From Aristolochia californica (taxonomy: Eukaryota > Streptophyta > Magnoliopsida > Piperales > Aristolochiaceae), in contig JARWKL010000013.1 in NCBI GenBank assembly GCA_029961685.1, positions 26,194,922 to 26,258,921 on the forward strand: a stretch of DNA of 64,000 bases, written 5' to 3'. Under the pieces are notes generated by a model that searched no databases, was not told the origin of the DNA, and worked only from the letters and a program-made list of their open reading frames with translations. Of the stretch, positions 23,261-35,900 are shown one piece after another. Position 1 is the stretch's first letter. Each line of letters opens with the position of its first letter. The position numbers and the translations under genes were made by a program.

Positions 23261-26200
23261 AAATGGACTATATGTTTGTATCATATATGACACATGTGTA
23301 TGTTTAGAGTAAAAAACAAAAATTTACGATTAGTTGTTACTTATTAAAGATTTGAAGATTAGAGTCTAGGTTGTATAGAAATGTCTCAAGAACTCTAGTC
23401 ATGTAAAAAAGACAATTCCAAACTCTGATTTTGAGGTACACAAGAGAATTTGGAGCTTTAGGCCAAATTTTTGACAATCATATTGAATCGATGCATTATA
23501 AAACTTTAAACTTGCAAAACCCCTTAGCTACATCATCATCATTATGGTTAAAATCAAACTTTTATATTCATACATAAAGCTCAATTGATCAACCTACATG
23601 GATTTGCTCGATCATACAGAATGTAGTTCGATAGAAGTACAAAAACCATGATAGATCAATGTAACTCATATCGATAGTACAAAAACCTGCTATGTTTAGC
23701 TATGAAGCATAATTCGATCATATCTTGTACTATGATTGATCATTTAGAAGCTGCATAGCCAACCCCTTGAAGTATGATCGATCAACCGGCCATTTTTGAC
23801 AAGTTGAGAATTCGATTGATTCATGGCCTAATTGATCAACAAGCCTGGGAAACAGAAAAATATAATCATTATACATGATTGATTGATCAAACTTGTCTAC
23901 TAATCAATAAACACTTTTTATAGCCTTTTGAAAAGAAAAAAAAAAGGACTAGTTTGATGGAGAAACTTATAAATACCCCTCCATGTGTCTTGTGAAGAGT
24001 ATGGGGCAATTTATTGCAAATCCATTTTTGAGAGAAAAAACCTATGAACTTGCAAACTCCTTCACAAACCCATTTTTGAGAGAAAAAAAACTATGAACTT
24101 GCAAACTCTCTCTCTTTCTCTCTCTGTCTCTCTAATTCTCCATGCATACTAGCAATTCAAGCTCCGAAACTTTTTCACTTATGCATCAAAAGTTGGAGAC
24201 TTGGAAATCTCAATGAGAATGTTATCGCTCCAATTTTCAAGGATGTAAGTTCCTTTGATATTTGTATTTTCATTGTTTCTTATTAAGACTAATATAAAGC
24301 TAATCAATCTAGATAGGAGAGTTTGCTAGAGCTAGAATCTAATTGATCGCTCCAATTTTCAAGTTCCTTTTATTTTTGTATTTTCATTGTTTCTTCTTAA
24401 GATTAATCTAAAGCCAAGAAATATAGATAGGAGAGTTTGCTTGAGCTAGAATCTAACTGATCTATCTCATGGAGAGATTTGTATTCTTGTATTTGAGTAT
24501 ACATGTGGCGTAAAAGATAGTCATAATCTCTTTTATGTAAAATTTTAGTAATAGACCTATTAGTTAAATTTCCCCAAGCAAGGGTCCTTGGGTGATTGCT
24601 ATTAATAGGGAACATTGATAACAAAAAAATTGTCTTCTTTTATGGCGTGTGTTTATTGATTAACTTAGTTGTATTTAATTTTATTTATAACCACTCAATT
24701 TTTAATTTCAAATTCTCAATCCCCCCCTCTTGAAAAGTCACTTGGGCCAACATGATCGATTATTGGTTTCCAAGTATGATTTATCAACCAAAATATAAAA
24801 TATTACAAATGGTTGATTGATGCTATAATCGATCATATGACCATAGAATCTAAAAAATATAGTCGTTAAGGTCAATTGACGGGTCATTAGAAAGGCATGA
24901 TCAATCATCCCTTTTATGTAGCTTTTCGAAAATGGTAAAAAACGACTAATTTCTCTAGGAAACTTATAAATCGGGACCCTAACTCATTCCTAAGCAAGAT
25001 ATTTGCATATATTAGCATACAAAACCTTTGAAAATATTAGAAAATATGATCAAACTTGTTCGTTTTTTATGTAATATTTCTATGATCTTTTGTCTTTTAT
25101 TCACACTTATTAAGGTGAAGGATATGGTTGTAATTATTATATTTTGATATCTATAAATAATGCTTAAGGCGGAGTATTAGGGCAACAAGAGCACTACCCT
25201 AATCCTCTCCACTCTTTTACTAATGAGCTCTCCCTCTCTCCCACTCAATCATCCCCCTTTTCTATTTCTCTTTCTTTCTTCTTTTTCTCTTCTTTTATCC
25301 TTCTTTCTTCCTTATTTGTCTACCGTAGGTTGAAGTCATCAACCATGGAATCCTGAAAGCTAAAAGAATTGATATTTTAGAGCGTTGAATCTAGAAAGTG
25401 AGTTCCCACTAGAGTTGGAATCTAGTTTGTATGTGATTTTATTGGGAAAAGATTGAGATAGTGTAATTGGGTATTACACTGCTTACAAAGGGTCAATTAA
25501 TCTCTTTACATTTTCGCTACTAGAGCTAGATAGTGAAAAAATTGCTCCAATAAGGGTTCTTAGGCGGTGATTATCATTCAGGAAATATTAAGAAGAAAAT
25601 TTGAAATCTAGAGCAGACCTTAACCATTTGAAATCCAAAATTTGATTTGATTTTATTCAATCATTTTCTATGACATCTTCAGAAGACATTATATTCCAAG
25701 AGGGTCACCATCCCAATTTTGCACCTATGCTTGATAGTTTAAAATATCAACTGTGGAAAACTAGAATGGAATTTTTCTTACAATCCATTGGATTTAATTT
25801 ATGGGAAGCAATCATTAATGGACCCTTCATCTCATCCCAAAATTTAAAAGGAAGATATATTCCGAAATAGGTATATAACTCATACTTTGTTCCTTGAGTG
25901 ATGAATTGCTAGATTCTTTTTTCATCTTGTAAATCAACCATGGATTTATGAGATAAACTAGAATCTACTTTTGTTAGGAACATTAAATATGGTTTTTCGC
26001 ACTCCAACTGTACTATACATAGAGACATTATAGGTGTTAAATGTTATATGCACTCATGCTAAGTTAGAAATATCATCTCAGGTAGAGATGAGACATCATG
26101 GAATGATAATTATGAGGGACAGAACAAGGAAAAACTTATGAGAGAACTAGCCATGTCCTCACTTAGAAGAAAAGAGAAAGAAAAAAAAAGGTAAGAAAAT

Positions 26201-29200
26201 TTAAAAGCTAGAAAAAATTGAATTCTTGAAATTTGATAGGTCCTCCAAGCTAGAAGAGCTTAGAGAAGAAAATGAAAGGCTCATCTTAGAATGTGAAATA
26301 TTTGGACTCCATTCTTAAAATATTCATGAGTTGAGATTTGAAAAGGACAACATTTGCACTAGGATTTTAAAGCATCAAGAAGCAAACAAAACGCTAAAAT
26401 CTGACAAATGGGTAGATGGAAAAAAAAAAAACTGACTTATCCCATGTTTTAGAGAAATTAACTCTAGGAAAAGTCACTTCTTTGAATAAATAAGAGCATT
26501 AGATAAAAAAATATGAGAAAAGTGTGACTTGAAGCTAAGGTCCATGAGACTTAAAAGGAAAGAAAATTTAGATGTTCGTATTGGAGGAATGTGACAAAGG
26601 TCACAACATTACCTATGAATAATGATGCATGTTATAAATGTAGAACCATTAGCCATTATGTATTTGAGTGCTTTGCAAGAAGATCAAAGCCAAATGGGGA
26701 GAAGTACATTAGGATTCTCAACTTTTTTTTCAAATGTTAAAATGGTGGGACCCAAATAAATTTCAGTACCCAAAGTCACTTGATCTTCGAGTCAGGATTG
26801 CAATCTCCGAGCTCAGCTATACACTAAATAAAAATTTCTTAATAACTTGTGGGACATGAATGGTGCAAATGGAAACTAGTAATTAATATTCATGTCATTT
26901 TAGAGACTCTTAGATAAGACTTGGTTTTGAGGATTGATTCAATAATAATATAATAATTTAACCTCATATTTCAATCCTTGACTAGTTTATGCAGACTTGG
27001 AATGTTTATGAAAATCAAAATCCTATATAAACTAGCGCTTTAGTAACCATTAGTTCAAGAAAATTTGGATATGATATGTTTAGGAAAGATTATGTTAATT
27101 TCCAACCCAATCTAAATTTAGTCAATATATGTTGAAAATAACATTCATATTTCTTATTGAATTGAGTGGTTATGGCTCAAGTGTTTGACTCATTTCAACA
27201 TGAACATTCTAAACCCACATTTTGAAATTCATGTCCATCTTAATCACTACAAGAGATTGATATGAATCCACCTTTGCCCGACTAGAACTACTAGCCTTAA
27301 GAGGATAAGGCCTACTCACTAAGACATAGATGAGAAATTCTTTAAAATGAGTGGCTTTCTTTTCTCATGTATTGATGCATTCCTAACCTTCTCATAGCTT
27401 TGAATGCGAATTCACAATTGAAAAAGGATTATGCATCTTTTGGAGTGTCTAGACAGCATAACAAGTCACTCTTAGATATTAGATATTGTCTACCTTGTGG
27501 TATTAGTAGCCAGATTTGGGCCTTAATTGTAAGCATCACTTTCATCCATCATATAGATAATACTATGGTAGTCCACCAAGAAATCCGATAAAAGTAACCT
27601 TGGAAGACTCTCTATGAATCAAATTAGTTACTCAAGGATTCTTTATTTGTAACATTGGTGCAAATTAGTTTGGTATGTTTATCCAATAAATCTAATAATC
27701 CACTCAAAGATAGTTGATTTTTTTTTACCATTTAGCCAAAGAATAAATTGGATTTATTTAGAGTGTGCTAAGACAAAATAAATGAAGCAAGGTTAAATGT
27801 CAAATAATTGAGACCTTGGAAGTTAGGTGTCTCTAAACTCAAAATAAAAGAAAAAAAAATCAAACTCTAGTAGTTTGAGAAAAAATTATGATTCAATTGA
27901 TTCAAGGAGACTAAACAATACAAGTTGGTTATTGAGGACTAAAAACTTGAAATTAACATTACTTCCTTAACAAAACTTGAAACCGGTTTTTGTGGAATTA
28001 AGCTAACTTAAAAAATTAAACATTCCACATTAACTAAATTTTGTATAGCACTTGATTTCGGCTCAATTGAGGATTGAGGGATCAGATGAATTTGAAATTT
28101 TAAGCTTATTTTGTTGGATCTATTAGTTTTAGTGCTATTTGTGTGAACTTCTAACTTTGAACATGTTTGAAAATTAGATCCATAGTCATAAGTTCAAATT
28201 TAAAATATAATTATATCGATAATATAGCGAATTCAATTTACATTATAAATTTATCCACTTTGTCGATATGAGCTTAGTCTATAATCATTGATTTGCATCT
28301 CTTGCTAGTCATAATGTTTGGATGTACTTAGGTGGACTACAAGTATGTGTTAGGCATTTCCTTAGAATTAGAATGGTTACACATGGGAATGTTAGTTTTT
28401 GAAAAAAATAGAAAATAAAATCATGTGCTTCTACACAAACTAATCCTGCCTTATAGAAATGAACTAGGACACATTTAAAAGATATTTACAGAACTTTCAA
28501 TGCCTACTTCCATTAGAGTTATGTAGCCCAAAATTAGATTGAAGGTGAAATCTTAGTTGTGTGGCTACTTTGAATGCCTTTTGCCTAGCTTATGAAAGTA
28601 AAATAAAAATCTCATAAGCCAAGTGCATGAAACGATTATTAAATCACTTGGGAGAGGCAAACTAGGCCAATGAGTTGGGTGTGTTCAAAATGTCTAAACT
28701 TACTCACATGCATATTAGGCATATATATTTAGATAACCAATACTTTGGAATTAATGTGCTTGTGTTTTAGGATCTCTATCAAGGTCTCGAGAATCTCATC
28801 TCAAAGCTATGAATAAATCTTCACTTTGGAAATTGATTCTATGTTGAACATTTATACTTATTCTTCTGCTCTAAAAGAAACCTAAATGTAAGTAATTCTT
28901 GTCTCGCTGGCTACTATAGTTTAAAGAACATTTTGAATTTTCTTAGTGCAATTCAAATTTTCTAACTTATGCTAAATTGGAAATCGAAATTCACCCTTCC
29001 TATAGTAGTGAAGATCTAATAGTACAGATGCATGAAAATGATCTTCATAATGTATATAGGTCTACTGGTAGATGATGAACCTTATAGTCTTAGACTAATG
29101 ATAAAATTACAAATCATGTTGTTGTGCTTAGAGTGGTGAGACCCTCTCTTGAGTCTCAACCAATCTCATTCTTTGAGAATGAGGTCATATTAGTTAACTC

Positions 29201-31893
29201 TTTATAACTCAAAGATAAATTGAGAAATCCAAACCATATATATAAATTGCATAAAACTTTGTATAGTTTGAAGCAATTTCTTAGAGCTCATGACTTAGTG
29301 AATTCTTAGAAAAAAATAAGTAAAAAATTGGTACTGTGGATACAACCGTATTTAATAGGAGTCATGAAGATTCGATCATTATGAATGATCTTATTGGCTC
29401 TACTTTCACTTCATTATGTGAAGAATTTTCTAAAGTAATTAAGAATGAAGTTGATGAGTGAATTCTCATTCTTTCTTGGACTTTAAGTGGTTCAAACAAA
29501 GAATAGAATCTTCATGAATTAGTCCAAGTATACAAAAAGGAGTCTTTAAAGAAATACAATTTGAAAATTATTAGTACAACCATGAGTGCATCCTTGAAAG
29601 TTGACTAGGATAATTCTAGTAGAAATAAAGTTTATCTTCACTAGAAATGAGTTTAAAACTTGAAAAAAATCAAGAGAAAACTAAACTTGAAAATCTTATA
29701 ATTAATGATCGATCATTGCATAAGTGAATGATCGATAATGCAGGCTAAATGATCGATCATCCCACTTTTATTGATTAATCATCCTTGGAAAAACCTAGTT
29801 TTGAATAGGTCTTGGGCTTCATTTTAAAAAGTTCCCAAAACACATTAGTGACTCCTAATCTTCAAAACCCTCCATTCAACCATCTAGAAACCAAATTTTG
29901 GCTGATAGACACGGATTTGAGTGATTATTTGAGTTTCTCAAAACTGTTAAATCTTGTCGCTACCTAGAGTGACCTATTTCTCTCACTACACGCCAAAATT
30001 AATGACGCTATTTAGTTTGGTTTTAGGGAATGTTGGCCTCAAAATGCTTCACCTAGAGTCATGCCATGGACTAAGCTCACTTCTTGGAGAAATGAATCAA
30101 CCAAGATGTCCAAAATGCTAGATTGTAGGTGCCATGTTCTGTCCAAAGCCAAAGAAATAGGAACATCAAATCTGTTTTTTTGGATAGAAGTATGGTGGAG
30201 CTTACTAGAGTCCCCTTGGGTTCTGTACAAGGAAAGTCAATGATTTTGATGGAATATTTGGTCCTTATGAGACACTTTTGAAGGCAAATCATGAGATTTC
30301 TCCAAATCTTGTCAAGATCTTCTACATAAACCTAAAAATAGAGGAATAAAATGGTGGAGAACTCAAGCTCACTAGCTACGTGAAGAGTATGCAGATTTCA
30401 CTTACATTGAGTGAGTTAAATGAGCTAATTGGGACTCCAAAAGATGGCTTGAAGAAGTATATCAAAGAGAGTTGACTTATGGATTTAGAGGAGGATTACC
30501 CACGATCAATTTCAGACACCATTAGCTGCATTTTTTGACAAACTATTGGAAGTTCATATGATATCAAAATTAAGCATTTGAACATAGAATTGTGCTATTC
30601 ATGGAAATAGTAATTCATATCCTAAATGCACAAAAGAGAACCTTCTCTTGACTTACCATGATAGACATCTTTTGGTTATGGGCATTGATCTTGAAGCACC
30701 ACTTGTGTTCGCCAAGAAGATGGTGATTGGCAACCTTAAAGTGAATGAGTTTGGTTTTGAGAAAAGTCAATGGGAAACAAATCTCCAAACTCTAGAATGG
30801 AAAAGAACCTTAGGAGGTTGTGCTCAGTTGATAATCTTAGTCTCGAAAGGGACCAGACCACCTCATATTTTTTGCGTTTGTGCTTATTTACATTGTAAAT
30901 TATGAGATGCTAGGGTTTCATTCTTGGAAGAGTTTAATGTTGTAGAGAAGAAGAAGGAAGAAAGTGAAGTAGAGAAGAGGAGAGAAGTTATTAAGAATAG
31001 AGGTGAAACTTATTGGAGAAAAGGGAGAAATTTAGGGCACAAGGAGAGGAGCTCGAATTGTGATGAGAGCCCTCTCTAATCCTTCTTATTTATCATGATA
31101 TGTTTAATACAAAAGGGATTAAAATACCCTTGTATCTTGAAGTGAATAAAAAGTTTTAAAACACTGAGTAATTACTAACTAGGCCACTACATAAACTTGA
31201 TTCTTCTTCAACATAAATCAAGTTGTAGTCCCTTTTTTTTGTAAAGTAAATTTGAAATGAAATGAAATACTTTTTTAATCCAAATTCATCTTTTATTATG
31301 CTTTAATTGCTTATAATTTTTTTGATAGATGACAAAAAAGGGGGAGAAAGAGTGTAACATAGATTAAAGGAGGAGTAAGCATAGCCTTAAAAAAGGGGAA
31401 TTAAAAAGAAAACTTGAAGGGGGAGCAAATTAAGTCATTGTGCTATATTGCTAGAATGATTAGGACCTTGTTTCATATGATTGATGAATTTTGCAACATG
31501 CTTAGCGAAATGATCTTTTGGCAATATCATACCATTTCTAAAACTTATCAACATGTGCTTTTAATGTGTATAACCATCAAACTAAGGATTTTGTCATCAT
31601 GAAAAAGGCAGAGATTTTTAGACCAATGGTCAAATCATGTTGGTCTACATTATTTTGATTATAACAAAATTAGTAGTTTGAAATTATGCTACTAATAGAG
31701 TTATTACTGTATTTTAAACACATGCCTTCCAATGCAAATAGTATGAGGTCAATGGCAAAACTCAAGACAAAAAAAATGATCAATCAAGTTACTAAGTCAA
31801 AACCCGAAGAAAAAACTCATTGAAGATTGTTGTTGTGAAGAAGAATTTACACAAAGAATTAGATGGGCCCTTGGTATTATGATAGAATTGGTA
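23261..31893. mobile_element. Old retroelement debris with a Copia-type gag
   Basis: An 8.6-kb AT-rich region without intact genes. It has repeated GATCGATC-type motifs (for example 23625-23840 and 29700-29770), a direct repeat at 24020-24106 around CATTTTTGAGAGAAAAAA, and a second direct repeat of a CGCTCCAATTTTCAAG block at 24227 and 24346. An LTR-like promoter pattern (TCTATAAATAATGCTTAAGG near 25150 followed by a CT-rich tract) precedes the gag at 25670. A purine tract AAAGGGGGAGAAAGAG near 31335 resembles a polypurine tract. I could not pair LTRs, so boundaries are those of the region, not of a defined element. Confidence 0.55.
25670..26720 (+). pseudogene. Copia-type gag remnant
   Basis: The frame opens MTSSEDIIFQEGHHPNFAPM and has the motif YQLWKTRMEFFLQSIGFNLW, typical of plant Copia gag. 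After stops and shifts, a segment with coiled-coil character (LEELREENERLILECE, near 26250) is followed by a zinc knuckle with C-x2-C-x4-H-x4-C spacing at 26630-26671 (CYKCRTISHYVFEC). No protease, integrase or reverse transcriptase could be recognised downstream. Confidence 0.75.
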
Positions 31894-32412
31894 TCAATCA
31901 TCCATAAAGTGATAATCATGAGACTTCAATGCATAACATAAATTATAGCAGAGCCGAAAGAGACACAATATGTTGCAAAAAATATATGCTGAAAAAATAG
32001 TGGATCCTCCAGGTTCGTCTGCTTTGTTTGGATTTTTAACAATTGTGTACTCCCATGATTGCACCATACTAGATCTCTCCAATTAGGAAGCTCCCAATAA
32101 GCTAGACGATTTGTATAGTTGGGTTGTTGCCAATTCTAGGCAACTCACATAAACAAAATTATTTTGATGAGGGATTCTTATGCAACATGACCCATGGACT
32201 TTAGACATTGGAATTGGAGTCATCAGAAAGTTCCTATTTGGAGTTGGATTTTGACAAAGTGAAGATGTCAACTCATAAGAGATTGAGTTATCTTCGACCA
32301 GCCCCTTGAGGTGGTATTTTACCCTTTCGTCCTCATGTCCCACACCCGTAGTTTCTTTGATATGGTGCCATCTCCAGTTTCGATTTTGTGGTGTTGCCTC
32401 CTTCTCTTTCAA
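31894..32412 (-). pseudogene. Unrecognised open frame broken by one stop
   Basis: On the minus strand one frame runs 109 codons (32412-32083), meets a single stop, and continues 62 more codons in the same frame to 31894. The composition is not low-complexity and includes several Trp, Cys and His residues. I do not recognise a domain. It lies between retroelement debris and a solo LTR, so it may be part of an old element or a host gene fragment, or simply chance. Confidence 0.25.
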
Positions 32413-32530
32413 ATTTTTTTCCTCTTCTTCTCTTCTAGTTCTCTTCTTCTCTTGGTTCTTTAAGTGTAATTTTGGATTTTTTGTATTTTCTAGAAAATTA
32501 AATTAAATTATCACTTTTACTCTTAAGGTG

Positions 32531-32866
32531 TATTGAATTTATGAAAAAATTAAAAAAACTTCATTGACTTGACGTAATTTGAGTACAATGAGCCTCTATT
32601 TATAATAGAGGAAACAATTAGAATTTAATTATAATTAAACTACCCTTATCCCAATTACACCCAAAGTTAAAGACTAAAAGATAAGTCCTAGAACAATTGA
32701 ACAACTGAACATAAATATAAAACTAGCATAATTAAAACACCTTTAATTGAGACTCTTCTATGAGGCCTCCTCCTGTGAGACTCCTGTAGTCTCCACCATA
32801 TTAATTTTGGGTCTGTGAGCCTTCTTATTGTGAGAGTCATGTCTCTTCCATATCTTCTCTTCAACA
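32531..32866 (-). mobile_element. Solo LTR of family A
   Basis: The 336-bp block starts TATTGAATTTATG and ends CTCTTCAACA and matches the family A LTRs at 17862 and 51136 across its length (shared TGAGCCTCTATTTATAATAG and ACACCCAAAGTTAAA). There is no internal region or second LTR. Flanks AGGTG (32526-32530) and TGGTG (32867-32871) agree at four of five bases, consistent with a decayed target-site duplication. Such solo LTRs arise by recombination between the two LTRs of a full element. Confidence 0.75.
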
Positions 32867-32979
32867 TGGTGGAGCCCCTTAGACTTTTTAGAAATAAATG
32901 CCCCCAAATTATAATTTGTACCCCTCCCCTAGTTTGGGATATGTGTGCATTTACATAGTCTTGGGTTTTATCATTAAAA

Positions 32980-33753
32980 CGTGAGGTACCTAACCAATAT
33001 GCCAAAAGATCCAAAGTGAATGGAATATGAAATGTTAGACTCTGAAACCCATCTCATACTAGGTTGGTCCAACCTGGTGCCTATACCTAAGGTTGGGCCC
33101 CATAGGATCATAACAATTCACCATACTTCCGTGCCGACATCCACGGTGACCCACTCTATGATGCTCCACTGCATACCAAGTAGCCCTTTTAACCTTTGTG
33201 ATAGCTTCCACTCTAGCACTAGGTAGCCATTTTTATAAGTCGCCCCCTCCGGGATTTGAACACATGACATAGTGTTTGTTCTTATAACTAATGTTAGATA
33301 CCTAGTGTGAAGTTAGGTCCAAAGCCTATCTCAAAATAACTAGCCAAATTAGGAAACCTCCTCCCCAACTAATAAACCCAAGATTTTTATATCCTCTAAT
33401 CTTTGTAGATCTATTTTTTAACACTCCCCCTTACATGTAGGCTTTCTTTTATGACTCTACACGTGGACAATTTGGATGTAGGTTCACGTATGAGTACCTC
33501 CTCTAAAACCATGTGAAGTTGGGTCCATGGCCTATCCCAAAATCACTAACCCTAGGAAACCACTTTCACAACTAATAAACCCAAGATCTTTGTACTCACT
33601 AACCCACGTGAAACTATTTTTTAAAACTTAATCGATATGCCAAAATCTTCAGAGCTAATGGAACGTGAAAAGCTAGACCCTTAAACCTATCTCATACTAG
33701 GCTAGCTCAACGCAATGCCCATATTGCAGGTTGGGCTCCATAGGACTATAACA
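32980..33753 (-). mobile_element. TRIM element interrupted by a second TRIM
   Basis: The left LTR is 32980-33115 and the right LTR starts at 33292 (TGTTAGATACC), is interrupted at 33306-33626 by another TRIM, and resumes to 33753. Both copies share CCATCTCATACTAGG or a close variant, a GGTTGGGC stretch and the end ATAACA. A degenerate tRNA-Met primer site (10 of 14 matches to TTTGGTATCAGAGC by my alignment) reads on the minus strand from 33291. The 176-bp interior is non-coding and carries a B-box-like motif at 33251-33263. No flanking TSD is visible. Confidence 0.75.
33306..33626 (-). mobile_element. Nested 321-bp TRIM with about 118-bp LTRs
   Basis: LTRs 33306-33423 and 33512-33626 (start TGTGAAGTT, end TTTTTTAACA or its mutated form) flank an interior of 88 bp. 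It belongs to the same family as the TRIM at 60706-61230, sharing GAGTAC, CTCTACA and the LTR core. The flanks CCTAG (33301-33305) and CTTAA (33627-33631) fit a target-site duplication in which two positions carry transitions; the host LTR has CCTAA at that site. It inserted into the right LTR of the surrounding TRIM. Confidence 0.8.
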
Positions 33754-35900
33754 TTTTTCCTGTTCTATAGGTATGCCCAAGCGTATGGTGCTATTGACAT
33801 ATCCTCTTTGGGAAATCACAAGTTCTCTACCCCACATTTTTCTCCTAAGACTTATACTTTGCTAGATGATCAACATCCTATGCCATTTGTAGATCCATCT
33901 GAAGTTAGGACCCCTCCTTCCCCTTTTTTTCCCTTTGGTTCCATTTTTTATGACAGACACTTCGCTATCAACAAAGAAACAAGATCACACACTCAACCGC
34001 CTTCAACCTCTCACCCATTGTCAAATTACATGTCCTCTCTTCGTTTATCCCCTATTTTTTTTTCTTTCCTTGCAACTATTTCCTCTATGACAGTTCCATA
34101 GTCCTATCAAGAGTCCCCCAAGCATCCATGTAGGAGGAGATGACAACCCTATATGAAAATCAAACTTGGGATTTAGTGTCCCTACCAGTCAACAAAAAAC
34201 TTGTGGGTTGTAAGTGTTTACTATTAAATACAAAGCATATGGGACCATTACACAGTTGAAGGAACGATTGGTGGTCAAAGGATACTACGTAGTGTTATGG
34301 TATTGATTATGAAAATACATTCTCTCCCATGGCCAAGCTGAATTCGACACATATTGTTATATCGCTTGCTTCAAATTTTAAATGGTCTCTCCTTCAACTA
34401 GGTGTAAAAAATGCATTCCTAAATAGTCATCTCCAAGAGAAGGTGTCTATGGATCAATTTCCTAACTTTGTGATTGAAGGGGACTTGGGGTGAAAATTGC
34501 AAAAATCATTATGTGGTTCAAGTCAATCACGTCATGCTTGATTTGATAAATTTAGCAGGGTAGTGATTCAATTTGGCTTTAATAGATGTGTTGTAGATCA
34601 TTATGTTTTTGTGAAACAAACTGCCAATGCAGTAATAATTTTGACAACCTATATATATCATATTATTGTGGTAGGAAGTGTCCAGATGAAATACAATAGG
34701 CGAAAGATGGACTATGTGGATAATTTTAGAGAAAAGATTTGGGGCTACTTAAATACTTCCTTGGAATTGAAGTACTACAATCTAGGTATGAAATTATTTT
34801 GTCTTAAAGAAAATATGTACGTAATCTACTCAAAGAGACAAGTATGCATGACTATAGGCCTGTAGATACCCCTATGAATACTAATTTGGATGTCAAAATA
34901 TTTCAAAGCCTTATAGATAAATGAATTTACCTCACTATGAGTGAACCTAACATTTCATTTGCTATTAGTTTCATCAATCAATATATTCATAGACTTCAAT
35001 TCTCTCATTGGCAAGCTTTGGAAAGAATACTTTAGTATATGAAGAAACTGCCTAGAAAATGTATCCTATATAAATGTGATGGGCATGTTAATATTGAAGG
35101 TTATGTTGATGCTAATTGGTTGGTTCTCCAAATGATAGAAAGTCCACCACATGTTATTGTATCTTAGTAGGTAGCAATCCAGTAACTTGGAGATGTCAAA
35201 AACAAATGTGGTTGCTAGGTCCAGTGTAGAGGTAGAGCAATTAGTTAAATGTTATGGGTGAAATATCTTCTTTCTGAACTTGGGTTCCAAATAAAACACC
35301 TATGAAGCTTCATTGTGATAACCAAACAGCTATTAATATTTCTTCTAATTTGATCTTTAATGAAAGAACAAATCACATTGAAATTAATTGTCATTTCATC
35401 TGGGAGAAATTAAAAGTTGGTATAAAAAACATGGAGCATGTTTCTTCTCTTGACTAGGTTGCTAACATTTTTACTAAGGCAATAACGACAGGACTCCTTC
35501 AGTCTACTTGCTCCAAGCTAGGTGTTTATAATGTATGCACCAACTTGATGGGGAGTGTTGGAGAGTCAAACTTAAGATTTTTTTTATATGCTTGTATTTT
35601 TATTTCTTATAAAGTAAAAGATGCAATCTTGTAATTAGTTCTTTTAAGTCAATGTTATAAATAAAGTGGGGAGGGGGCATGGGGAATGATTCACAAAGCC
35701 TAATCTCCTTTCTCTCTTTCTCACATCTTCTTTCTCGTTCAAGCAACTTCTTCTCCTTCTTTCCACTCGCTAAACTGTTATCTTCTTCAACACGCCCAAC
35801 TACGAAAGTTCTCAAAGGTATTGTAGTAAATCTTTGTTTTGAAGTATAAAGCTTCCAATTTATGATTTTATTTGAGATCAAACAAAATCATATCATTTTC
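33754..35900 (+). mobile_element. 3' half of a degenerate Copia element with 3' LTR
   Basis: The pol hinge (GNHKFSTPHFSPKTYTLLDD, near 33810), reverse transcriptase (KLVGCK, YENTFSPMAKLNS near 34310, GVKNAFLNSHLQEKVSMDQF near 34403) and RNase H (MKLHCDNQTAINISSNLIF near 35305, then VANIFTKA near 35459) are recognisable in shifting frames with stops. A purine tract GATGGGGAG precedes the 3' LTR start TGTTGGAGAGTCAAAC at 35556; a TATAAATAAAG sequence near 35658 is its promoter-like box. The right end of the LTR is uncertain. Gag, protease and integrase are missing; TRIM and family A sequences occupy the left side. Confidence 0.8.

Noticed and set aside
23620..23900. Short regularly recurring GATC motifs considered as a CRISPR-like array
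   Set aside because: Repeats are short, variable and irregularly spaced, and the window is a plant nuclear genome.
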